DNA from: Leptospirales bacterium
GTDB lineage: Bacteria; Spirochaetota; Leptospiria; Leptospirales; Leptonemataceae
DNA: 64,000 bases
Assembly (NCBI GenBank): GCA_019694655.1
Contig: JAIBBN010000008.1
Coordinates: 1 to 64,000 of the forward strand
Direction of reading: 5' to 3'
Shown here: one piece after another, positions 43,831 through 51,530 of the stretch
Position numbering within the stretch: position 1 is the first letter of the stretch
How the letters are laid out: the number at the start of each line of letters is the position of its first letter
Made by a program: the position numbers and the translations under genes
The notes under the pieces: generated by a model
Seen by the model: the letters and a program-made list of their open reading frames with translations, nothing else
Told to the model about the DNA's origin: nothing
Databases searched by the model: none

Positions 43831-43890
43831 CATTCGCCCCGACCGCCGCCCGCCTGGCCCGGGACTCTTCAGTCAGGTCGATTTTATAGT

Positions 43891-43905
43891 TGACCGTTCG
43901 GTAAA
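43891..43905. promoter_or_regulatory. Likely TetR-type operator upstream of the TetR gene
   Basis: TGACCG TT CGGTAAA contains the perfect arms ACCG/CGGT around TT. This resembles the operators of many TetR-family repressors, which repress their own gene. The site is 20 bases before the ATG at 43925, and a -10-like TATAGT (43885-43890) lies directly beside it. No operator was tested; this is pattern recognition. Confidence 0.45.
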
Positions 43906-43924
43906 GAATGTCTTCTTTTCGAAC

Positions 43925-44494
43925 ATGCCGCGTCGCAGCCAGGCCCGCGAGAAGCTGCTGACAGCGGCGCGCGCCGCCTTCTGGACTCATTGCTTCGGTC
44001 CGGTAGGCGTGGAGGAGCTCTGCCAGCAGGCCGGAATCCGTCGGGGCTCGTTTTACTATTTCTTTTCTTCGAAGGAAGAACTCGGATTGGCGGTGCTGGA
44101 ATCATTCTGGGACGATGAGGCTGCGGCGATCCAACGCTTCCTGCGGCTGAAGGGCCCTGCAGGGGCCGGATTGCTGCCCTACCTGCGCGACTGCCTTCGC
44201 CGACAGCTTCGGCACGTGAAACGTCACGGTCACATCCCGGGCTGTCCCTTTGTGAGTACCGGCGTGGAATCGGCGGCGGTCAGCGAGGCGCTACGTCAGC
44301 GAGTTTCTGAAATACTGCAACGCTACCAGCGGCGACTTTCGGCCCTGGTCAACGAAGATCAGGAGCTGGCGACGCGAACAGTCTTACTGCTGCAGGGCGG
44401 CTATGCTCTGGCGCGCGTTCAAAATAGCCCGGCGCCCTTGCGGCATGCTTTGCAGGCAATTGCCTGGACGCTTGAAATGGAAGGAGCCAGGTAA
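43925..44494 (+). CDS. TetR-family transcriptional regulator
   Basis: 189 residues. The N-terminal helix-turn-helix reads GVEELCQQAGIRRGSFYYFF followed by SSKEELGLAVLE, the standard TetR arrangement. The C-terminal effector domain is helical with two cysteines in its middle part (DCLRRQLRHVKRHG and GCPFVSTGVES), similar to the TetR subgroup containing YxaF/LmrA-like regulators. The ligand is unknown. The stop codon overlaps the start of the next gene (TAATG), so regulator and cyclase are translationally coupled, and an operator-like palindrome lies just upstream. Confidence 0.9.
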   Translation: MPRRSQAREKLLTAARAAFWTHCFGPVGVEELCQQAGIRRGSFYYFFSSKEELGLAVLESFWDDEAAAIQRFLRLKGPAGAGLLPYLRDCLRRQLRHVKRHGHIPGCPFVSTGVESAAVSEALRQRVSEILQRYQRRLSALVNEDQELATRTVLLLQGGYALARVQNSPAPLRHALQAIAWTLEMEGAR

Positions 44495-45906
44495 TGACCG
44501 ATCTTGCGTTACTGGATAGAAGAATTGAGGAACTGCTGGCATCCGGCGCGGACCCAAAGACCGGCAGAGCCTTGCGGAACTTTATTGAGGAAGCGCCTGC
44601 TGCCAGAATGTATGCGATATCTCCGTATCGTTTGGCCGAGGACCTTTCGCTTTCACAAGACGAAATGCTCGATGCCTTCTTGCTTGGCGTGCTGATCGGA
44701 CTGTTCGAATTGGAATGGAATTTTCGCTGTCCGGCTTGTGGCGTCGGCGAGACCAGAGCTCAACATCTACAGGAGCTGGAACAGAATGCATTCTGCAATA
44801 TCTGTCGCATTGATCTGCCTGGAGAATTTGACGAAACCATAGAATTGAAATTTAATGTGAGTCATGATATTCGACGCGAGCCGCAGCCGGAGCTTGGCGA
44901 CTCGATTCTTGCCTGGTTTGCTCCTGGTAAGCGCCTCGCTCTGGAACTGCCGGCCGGCGCAGTAAAGACAGTGCAGCTCAAATTGGATCACGGGCCTTAT
45001 GCATTTTTCTACGATAGCGCCCAGGCCCCGCTGGCGCTGTGCGCCGGTCATGGCGAAAGCACTTCAGAGGAACGCGAGATCGAAGTGACAATCAACGCTG
45101 CTGGATGTCAGAGCAGCCTTGCCAGCAGCATTCGCTCTATTCGCCCAGGTCCAGTCCGTCTGACTATCCGCAATCAAGATCGCAACGCCAAAAAGGCCGA
45201 GCTGGTCCATGGCAAACCAAGGCCCTGGGTGCGAGCCATGGATGTTGCCCTGAATCGGCACTTCCACGAGCACTTCTCCACCGAGTTGATCCATCCAAAG
45301 CGCTCCTATGCCATCCGCAATCTGGTCTTTTTGTTTACGGACTTGCGCGGCTCCACCAATCTCTACGAACAACTGGGGGACGCGCGCGCCTATTCTCGTG
45401 TCCAGGAGCATTTTGATATTCTGAGCCGCTGCGTGGCGGAACATCGCGGCGCTGTGGTAAAGACTGTCGGCGATGCGATCATGGCCGTATTCAAACGCAG
45501 CAACGACGCGCTGCGCGCTGTCCAGGAAATGCATGAACAACTTCGCGAGCGTACTGAACTCGTTCTCAAGACCGGCTTGCACCGCGGCCCGGCAATTGCC
45601 GTCAATTCCAACGAGCGTCTGGACTACTTTGGCCGTACTGTAAATCTGGCGGCGCGTCTGCAGGGACTTTCGCGGGGCGGCGATTTGATACTCTCGCGCA
45701 GTCTGGCAGAGGAGCCTGCTTTACAGCCGCTGCTGAAGCAGTCGGGACTGAACGCTGTCAAATATCTGGCGCGGCTCAAGGGGATTGCTGGCGAATATCC
45801 TATCGCCAGAATCTCGTTAGCGGAAAGCGACTCGATGGCAACAATGCCTGTTCCGCCGGGTGACATTCAGAGCGGGCGGCAATCTCTTGTATCGGCAAAA
45901 TCGTAG
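44494..45906 (+). CDS. Adenylate/guanylate cyclase with N-terminal zinc-ribbon-like region
   Basis: 470 residues. Residues 1-270 form an N-terminal region of the DUF5939 kind, with a helical start, two Cys pairs (CPAC at about 78-81 and CNIC at about 102-105) that look like a zinc ribbon, and beta segments. Residues 275-450 are a class III nucleotide cyclase: the metal-binding aspartates Asp283 (LFTDLRGST) and Asp327 (VGDAIMAVF), and the transition-state Asn/Arg of RTVNLAARL. It has no membrane segment. ATP is more likely than GTP, but the specificity residues were not aligned. The TetR gene directly before it may control or sense the same pathway. Confidence 0.88.
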   Translation: MTDLALLDRRIEELLASGADPKTGRALRNFIEEAPAARMYAISPYRLAEDLSLSQDEMLDAFLLGVLIGLFELEWNFRCPACGVGETRAQHLQELEQNAFCNICRIDLPGEFDETIELKFNVSHDIRREPQPELGDSILAWFAPGKRLALELPAGAVKTVQLKLDHGPYAFFYDSAQAPLALCAGHGESTSEEREIEVTINAAGCQSSLASSIRSIRPGPVRLTIRNQDRNAKKAELVHGKPRPWVRAMDVALNRHFHEHFSTELIHPKRSYAIRNLVFLFTDLRGSTNLYEQLGDARAYSRVQEHFDILSRCVAEHRGAVVKTVGDAIMAVFKRSNDALRAVQEMHEQLRERTELVLKTGLHRGPAIAVNSNERLDYFGRTVNLAARLQGLSRGGDLILSRSLAEEPALQPLLKQSGLNAVKYLARLKGIAGEYPIARISLAESDSMATMPVPPGDIQSGRQSLVSAKS

Positions 45907-45938
45907 CTTGCCATGCAAATTACTATTCCGGACGCCGA

Positions 45939-45974
45939 CCGGCGGCGCTTCGCTCACAATTGCAGCGCCGGCGG
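45939..45974. terminator. GC-rich inverted repeat between convergent genes, possible bidirectional terminator
   Basis: CCGGCGGCGCT (45939-45949) pairs with AGCGCCGGCGG (45964-45974) with one mismatch in eleven and a 14-base loop. It sits in the short space between the cyclase gene and the convergent DUF1015 gene, where a shared terminator is expected. No U-tract follows in either direction, so an intrinsic terminator is only plausible. Confidence 0.4.
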
Positions 45975-45984
45975 CCGCTATGAT

Positions 45985-47232
45985 TCAAGCGTCAATCAAG
46001 TGAACCAGGAAGCCTGAGCGTAGCTTGGGTTCAAACCAGGTCGACTTGGGCGGCATAATCTTTCCGGCATCAGAGACGGCGATCAGTTGCGCCGTGCTGA
46101 CCGGCGGCATGGAAAAGGCCAGCTGGAATTTGCCGGAAGCAAGCAGACGCTCCAGTTCCGCCTCGCCGCGGATGCCGCCGATAAAGGAAATACGATCGGA
46201 GGTGCGCGGATCCTCGATGCCCAGGACGGGTCCCAGCAAATTTGCCTGGAGTATGCTTACCATAAGCGATGCAATAGGATCATTATCGTCATAGCTGCCG
46301 GCTCGGGCGCGGAGCGTGCGCCATTGGCCTTCCAGCAGCATACGGCACTCATTGGCTGCGGGGGGCGCGGCAGTTGCCGGCAGGACTTCAAATCTCTCTG
46401 CTGCCAGTTGCAGAAGACGTTCGCCACTGTGGCCATTCAGATCGACGACAGCCCGATTGTAGGGGAGGATGCTCAATTGGTCGTCGGGAAAGCTTACCGT
46501 CAAAAAATAATTGAAGAGCTCCTTCCCGCTGACCTGAGCTGCGCTCTTGCGCCGCGCGCCGCCCACAGAAACCGCTGATGCTGCACGGTGATGACCATCG
46601 GCAATGTAGGCGGCCGGAAGTGAATGGTACAATGCAAGCAATTCGCTTTGCTCGGCGCCAGGGCCTACTGGCCATATGCGATGGCGCACTCCATCATCAA
46701 AACTTACATCATAGAGCGGCTGCGTAGTATCGGCATGAGCGTCCATCAATTGCGCCAGTCGCGGCGCCTGGCTGTTGTTGTAGAGCAAAAAGACCGGACC
46801 AGTATTGGCGCCGGTACGATCGATGTGGACAGTACGGTCGCGCTCCTTTTCGGCGCGCGTCAGCTCGTGTTTCTTGATGCGGTCGCTCCTGTAGTCTTCA
46901 ATGGAGGAGAGCGCCACCAGCCCGGTTTGCTGGCGCGAACCCTGATTCAATCGATAGATATAGACATGGTCGCTTGTTTCGCGCAGTAACTTGCCGGCTT
47001 GCTGGAATTTCTCCAGATTTTCCACGGCCCGGGCGTAGACCTGGTCGCTGTAGGCATCTACGGAATCCGGAAATTCTAGGTCGGAACGCGTGATGCGCAA
47101 AAAGCGCCAGGGCGCGCCCTTGGCCATGGCGCGGGCTTCCTCGCGGTCGACTACGTCGTAGGGAACGCTGACGATTTGATCGGCATATTCAGGTTGCGGA
47201 CGAAGGGCGCGAAAGGCGCGAAGCTCTGGCAT
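45985..47232 (-). CDS. DUF1015 family protein
   Basis: 415 residues. The N-terminus (FRALRPQPEYADQIVSVPYDVVDREEARA) and the central blocks LLYNNSQAPRLAQLMD, YIADGHHRAASAV and LSILPYNRAVVDLNG are the hallmarks of DUF1015, a widespread cytoplasmic family often found beside D-3-phosphoglycerate dehydrogenase and serine-metabolism genes. The ADGHHR stretch is the most conserved and may be a metal or nucleotide site. Function unknown. It lies 61 bases downstream of the ferritin-like gene on the same strand. A TATACT element sits in that gap, so it could have its own promoter. Confidence 0.93.
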   Translation of the reverse strand: MPELRAFRALRPQPEYADQIVSVPYDVVDREEARAMAKGAPWRFLRITRSDLEFPDSVDAYSDQVYARAVENLEKFQQAGKLLRETSDHVYIYRLNQGSRQQTGLVALSSIEDYRSDRIKKHELTRAEKERDRTVHIDRTGANTGPVFLLYNNSQAPRLAQLMDAHADTTQPLYDVSFDDGVRHRIWPVGPGAEQSELLALYHSLPAAYIADGHHRAASAVSVGGARRKSAAQVSGKELFNYFLTVSFPDDQLSILPYNRAVVDLNGHSGERLLQLAAERFEVLPATAAPPAANECRMLLEGQWRTLRARAGSYDDNDPIASLMVSILQANLLGPVLGIEDPRTSDRISFIGGIRGEAELERLLASGKFQLAFSMPPVSTAQLIAVSDAGKIMPPKSTWFEPKLRSGFLVHLIDA

Positions 47233-47293
47233 TCTTTACTCTACGGAATTAGGATCAGATTAGATCAAGTATACAAGCAAACGATCGATCGCC

Positions 47294-47842
47294 CTACAGG
47301 TGCTCCTCTTCCCAGTAGGCGCCCGGCTGACTGTAGGGCGTGCCCTGCGTCATGTACGCAGCATAAGATTCCAGCAACATGCGATTCTCGTCCTGGAAGT
47401 TGGCCAGACGCTGGAAGAGCATGCGAATGCTGGGATCCTCGAACTTATCAGTAATCTTGCGGTAAAAGTCCGCCGCGTCTTCATGCTGCCGCGTAGCCAT
47501 GCTGACCGCTTCCAGCTCGTCGCCGCCAGCATCGCTTTGAGTATTGCGATCGAGCCGCTTCATCAGAATGTTCAACGAGGTGGAGTGAAATTTCTGCACG
47601 CTGGAGAGCATCTTCAAATTGGGCAGCGCTTCGCCGCCCTGCACCTGGCTGTAGATTTCTTTGATCAGGTCAATGTGGTCTTCGACTTCTTCGGCCAACT
47701 GGTAAAACAACTGCTTGATGCGCCCTTCGGGCATTGACTCCGCATTACGCAGATAAAATTCGAAGACGCGCTTTTCATGGTCGATGGCGGCAGCCACCGC
47801 CTCCAGAAATGTGGTCTTTTTTACGGGCTTGAAGCGGGCCAT
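47294..47842 (-). CDS. Ferritin-like/rubrerythrin-type four-helix protein
   Basis: 182 residues from the ATG at 47842; a TTG at 47860 would add six. It is all helical with the two-helix repeat of ferritin-like proteins: FLEAVAAAIDHEKRVFEFY and LFYQLAEEVEDHIDLI in the first half; VSMATRQHEDAADFYRKI and LFQRLANFQDENRMLLESY in the second. The Glu/His pattern of a di-iron site is convincing in the first half (E-x-x-D-H) and weaker in the second, where the expected His is replaced by Met. It may be a di-iron protein of oxidative stress or only a structural relative. It follows ileS after 55 bases. Confidence 0.75.
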   Translation of the reverse strand: MARFKPVKKTTFLEAVAAAIDHEKRVFEFYLRNAESMPEGRIKQLFYQLAEEVEDHIDLIKEIYSQVQGGEALPNLKMLSSVQKFHSTSLNILMKRLDRNTQSDAGGDELEAVSMATRQHEDAADFYRKITDKFEDPSIRMLFQRLANFQDENRMLLESYAAYMTQGTPYSQPGAYWEEEHL

Positions 47843-47897
47843 GACAGAAGGCTTCGTCAAACTGCTCGGCGCGACAATCCCTTTTTCTTCAATGCAC

Positions 47898-50800
47898 TCA
47901 AAGCTTCCACAGTCGGATGCGGGCTTCCTCCCCTTCCAGCTTCATCGTACTCTGTCCTAGCGCCTCGCCTGCCCCGCTCCCTTGCTCCGCCAGGGTTTCC
48001 GAATCGATATAGCTCCGGTGCTGCGCCGCGGCTGCCTGCAAACGCTCGCTGGCCTCGATCTGCAGACGAATTCGATCGGTTACCTCCAGTCCGCTTCCTT
48101 TACGCAATTCTTGAATGTTGCGCACCAACTCGCGCACCATTCCCTCCTGAATCAGCGCCTCATTCAGGCGCGTGTCCAGCGCCACCAGCAGACCGCCGGA
48201 TTCGGCGCCGCTGACGCCCTCTGCTGAAATCGACTCCAGCAAGAAATCCTCGCCGGCCAGTACAATCGGCGGCGCCTCGCCAATCGAAATGTTTTCGCCG
48301 CGCTTGATGCGCGCCGCCAGTTGGCGAGCATCCGCCGCCAGAATAAATTGCTGCACTTCCTTGACGCGCGCCCCCAGACTGCGGCCGATGCGCGGCAGAT
48401 TGGGCTTGATGCGGTATTCCAGGATGCCGGCGGCGCCATCCAGAAATTCCAGGCTCTTCACATTCAGTTCATCGAGCAGCGTATCGGCATTATTCTCCAG
48501 CGCCTGTCGGTCCTCGGCGCGCTCGACATGGACCAGCAGACGCGAAAGCGGCTGACGCACCTTGACGCCCGAATCGGCGCGCGCCGCGCGACCCAGAAAG
48601 GCGGCCAATTTAACCAGCTCCCCTTCACGCAAGGCCGCGGCGTCATAATAGCTTTTGGCATCGCCCTGCGGCCAGCCCGCCAGATGCACGCTATCCGCAA
48701 ATTCTACGCCCTTGCGATTCTTCAGCGGCGCACATACCAGCTGCTGGTACATTTCCTCGGCAAAAAAGGGCGCAAAGGGCGCAAGCAGTTGCGCTACCGC
48801 GGTCAAGCACAGATGCAGCGTATCATAGGCGGCCAATTTGTCGGCGTCCAGCGCGCCTTTCCAGAAGCGGCGTCGGTTGCGCCGAATGTACCAGTTGGAG
48901 AGACTGTCAGCAAATTCCTCGATGGCTTTGCCCGCCGCCAGACAATCGTAATCCTTTAAATTTGAAGTGACTTGCTCGATCAGCCCACTGCGCGCCGAAA
49001 GAATCCAGCGATCGGCTGGCGGACGTTGCGCCGCAGGCAGCGCGCCAGCGATTGGCGCATGCTGCCAGTCGCTATCCAGCTGCACGCCGTCAACATTCGC
49101 ATAGAGCGAAAAAAAGGATACGCTGTTGGCCAGCATATTGAACAGACCGTGGACGACAGCCACCGGGTCGTTCTTATCGCCGGGCTGTCCAACACGCCGC
49201 GCATTGCCGGGCGGCGCCTGCGTCAAAAAGTACCAGCGAATGGCATCGGCGCCATGGATTTCAAAAACCTTCCAGGGATCGACGACATTGCCCCTGCTCT
49301 TGGACATCTTCTCGCCCTTTTCGTCGAGTACATGCCCCAGACAGACGACATTGCGATAGGAAGCGCAATCGGAGGCCATGGTGGAAATGGCCAGCAGCGT
49401 ATAAAACCAGCCGCGGGTCTGGTCCACGGCCTCGCAGATGAAGTCCGCCGGGAAGTAGCGCGCAAAGTCGGACTTGCCGCGCGCTGGCCAGCCCCATTGT
49501 GCATAGGGCATGGCGCCTGAATCAAACCAGCAATCAATGACTTCCGCAACGCGCCGCATGGTGCGGCCGCTCTCTGGATCCACAAAAGTAATCTCATCAA
49601 TGTGCGGTCGATGCAGATCCAGCTGGCCCAGCTTGCGGCCGCATAGCTTTTCCAGTTCTTTGACCGATCCGATGACGCGATATTCGCCCTCGCCGTCCGT
49701 CCAGATGGGCAACGGCGTTCCCCAGTAGCGTTCGCGCGACAGCGCCCAGTCGCGATTGGCCGCCAACCAGTTGCCAAAGCGCCCGTTCTGGACGTGATCG
49801 GGCACCCAGCGGATTTGCTGGTTGTTGGCTATCATCTGTTCGCGAATCTCTGTGGTGCGAATGTACCAGGCGTTCTTTGCAAAGTAGATCAACGGAGCGC
49901 CGGTGCGGTAGCCAAAAGGATAGTTGTGCTTGTAGCGCTCCGATTTGAAAACAAGGCCGGCCTGCTTCAGCTCGCGAACAATGAGCGGATCGGCGTCCTT
50001 GAAAAAAAGGCCGGCATGCGGCGTGCCCGGCAGAAATTTTCCATCCAACCCAACTCCGTGAACGACAGGCAATCCGTGCGCCTGTCCGGCGGCAAGGTCA
50101 TCCGCCCCATAGGCCGGCGCCAGATGGACAATGCCGGTTCCGGTATCCAGCGTAACAAAATCGGCGCAGATCACGCGAAAGGCGTTCCAGGCTGGATCAG
50201 CGGGAATGTGCGGCAGCAGCTGGCGGTAGCGCAGGCCCTCCAGTTCGCGGCCCTGCATCTTCTTAACAGTTTGCAAGTCTTGGTCGGCAAAAAGTGAATT
50301 CTGCAAAGCCTCTGCAAAAATCAAGCGCTCGCGCCGCCCCTCGCCGGCGTCGCGTTCGGCCAACAAATAGACTGCGTCGGGGGCCACGGCCAGCGCAACG
50401 TTAGATGGCAGCGTCCAGGGCGTCGTAGTCCAGACCAGCAGACTGACATTCTCTCCAAACTCATCGCCGGCCAGCGCAAAGCGAACAGTCAGAGATGGGT
50501 CCTCTGTTTCGCGGTAGCCCAGGTCGACCTCGGCATCCGACATCGTTGCGCCCATCACCGGATCGATAGGCGTGACGCGAAAGCTCTGGTAAATCAAGCC
50601 GCGCTCCCAGATTCCTTTGAGCAGCGACCAAACGCTCTCCATGAACGAATTGTCCATTGTGAAGTAGGGCTTCTTCAAATCGACCCAGAAGGCCATGCGC
50701 TCGGTGAAGCGGTCCCAGGCCTCCACATAGCGCAGCACGCTCTGGCGGCAAAGATCGTTGAACTTTGAAATGCCGTACTTCTCTTCGATTTCGCTCTTGG

Positions 50801-51119
50801 CCTGGATGCCCAGTTCCTTTTCCACTTCGCGTTCGACGGGAAGCCCGTGGCAGTCCCAGCCGGCTCGTCGCGGCACATGAAAGCCCTGCTGCATGTGAAA
50901 TCGAATGTAGATGTCCTTGTAGACGCGACTGAGGACGTGGTGGATTCCGGGCCGACCGTTGGCTGTGGGCGGACCTTCGAAGAAAACGAAAGAAGGCCCG
51001 CTGGCATTCTGGCGTGCGCCGCGCTCAAAGACCCTTTTCTTCTTCCAGAACTGCAGCAGGCGCTCTTCGCGATCCTTTGCCTTCTCTTTGCTTGACCATT
51101 CTGGAAATTTCTGGCTCAT
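47898..51119 (-). CDS. ileS: Isoleucyl-tRNA synthetase, IleS2-type
   Basis: 1073 residues from the ATG at 51119; the frame runs further upstream, but the family starts here (FPEWSSKEKAKDREERLLQF). The catalytic core has PPTANGRPGIHHVL at residues 50-63, so the usual HxGH signature reads GIHH (58-61), and the KMSKS motif is intact at 604-608 (EKMSKSRGN). The editing domain carries WTTTPWTLPSN and GTGIVHLAPAYGADD. The C-terminal anticodon-binding region follows WYIRRNRRRFW. Length, a C-terminus without the usual Zn-binding Cys cluster and the eukaryote-like core put it in the IleS2 class. It charges tRNA-Ile and proof-reads valine. Confidence 0.95.
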   Translation of the reverse strand: MSQKFPEWSSKEKAKDREERLLQFWKKKRVFERGARQNASGPSFVFFEGPPTANGRPGIHHVLSRVYKDIYIRFHMQQGFHVPRRAGWDCHGLPVEREVEKELGIQAKSEIEEKYGISKFNDLCRQSVLRYVEAWDRFTERMAFWVDLKKPYFTMDNSFMESVWSLLKGIWERGLIYQSFRVTPIDPVMGATMSDAEVDLGYRETEDPSLTVRFALAGDEFGENVSLLVWTTTPWTLPSNVALAVAPDAVYLLAERDAGEGRRERLIFAEALQNSLFADQDLQTVKKMQGRELEGLRYRQLLPHIPADPAWNAFRVICADFVTLDTGTGIVHLAPAYGADDLAAGQAHGLPVVHGVGLDGKFLPGTPHAGLFFKDADPLIVRELKQAGLVFKSERYKHNYPFGYRTGAPLIYFAKNAWYIRTTEIREQMIANNQQIRWVPDHVQNGRFGNWLAANRDWALSRERYWGTPLPIWTDGEGEYRVIGSVKELEKLCGRKLGQLDLHRPHIDEITFVDPESGRTMRRVAEVIDCWFDSGAMPYAQWGWPARGKSDFARYFPADFICEAVDQTRGWFYTLLAISTMASDCASYRNVVCLGHVLDEKGEKMSKSRGNVVDPWKVFEIHGADAIRWYFLTQAPPGNARRVGQPGDKNDPVAVVHGLFNMLANSVSFFSLYANVDGVQLDSDWQHAPIAGALPAAQRPPADRWILSARSGLIEQVTSNLKDYDCLAAGKAIEEFADSLSNWYIRRNRRRFWKGALDADKLAAYDTLHLCLTAVAQLLAPFAPFFAEEMYQQLVCAPLKNRKGVEFADSVHLAGWPQGDAKSYYDAAALREGELVKLAAFLGRAARADSGVKVRQPLSRLLVHVERAEDRQALENNADTLLDELNVKSLEFLDGAAGILEYRIKPNLPRIGRSLGARVKEVQQFILAADARQLAARIKRGENISIGEAPPIVLAGEDFLLESISAEGVSGAESGGLLVALDTRLNEALIQEGMVRELVRNIQELRKGSGLEVTDRIRLQIEASERLQAAAAQHRSYIDSETLAEQGSGAGEALGQSTMKLEGEEARIRLWKL

Positions 51120-51530
51120 GAGTCTTGCTGATGCTACGGACGATCGAATGGTCAGACTGTCAAAGCGGCAGGTCGCGGCAAGCAAGTCGCAGATGAAGGT
51201 CCCGCCAGCAAACTGCGCGGCAAAATATCTAAACACTTGATCAGTATTTTGAGTCCCGGCTGCAGTCAGCCAAAGCGTTTGACCCCTGGCCCACTTTTGC
51301 CGATCCTGGTATATGTCCGCTCTTTGAGGGCTGGCTACGCCAGTCTCTGTTGAAAATTAGGCTAAGCTGTTAGCGCCAGCGTCGGCCGCGTCAAAATGGC
51401 GCGAGGTCCGGCCGGCTCAAGGCTTGTCCGGCGATTTTCGGATTTTTCAGGGACGGACAACTGCGGCCGCAAGGCATGCATCAACGATATGTGCGGGAGG
51501 CGCAGGCCTCGCGCAACCCGAGGCCAGACC
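51120..51530. other. 411-base divergent intergenic region between ileS and greA
   Basis: This is the only long stretch without a gene, and it must hold both promoters. I see TTGACC at 51279-51284 and an extended -10-like TGGTATATG at 51307-51315, but their spacing does not fit a single promoter. The segment around 51329-51347 can fold as CTGGC TAC GCCAG. AT content is higher between 51220 and 51260 and near 51350 than in the surrounding genes. No tRNA, T-box or riboswitch pattern was recognised. Confidence 0.5.

Noticed and set aside
51279-51315. TTGACC and TATATG as a promoter pair before greA
   Set aside because: The spacing of 25 bases is too long for a sigma-70 promoter; only the extended -10 remains possible.
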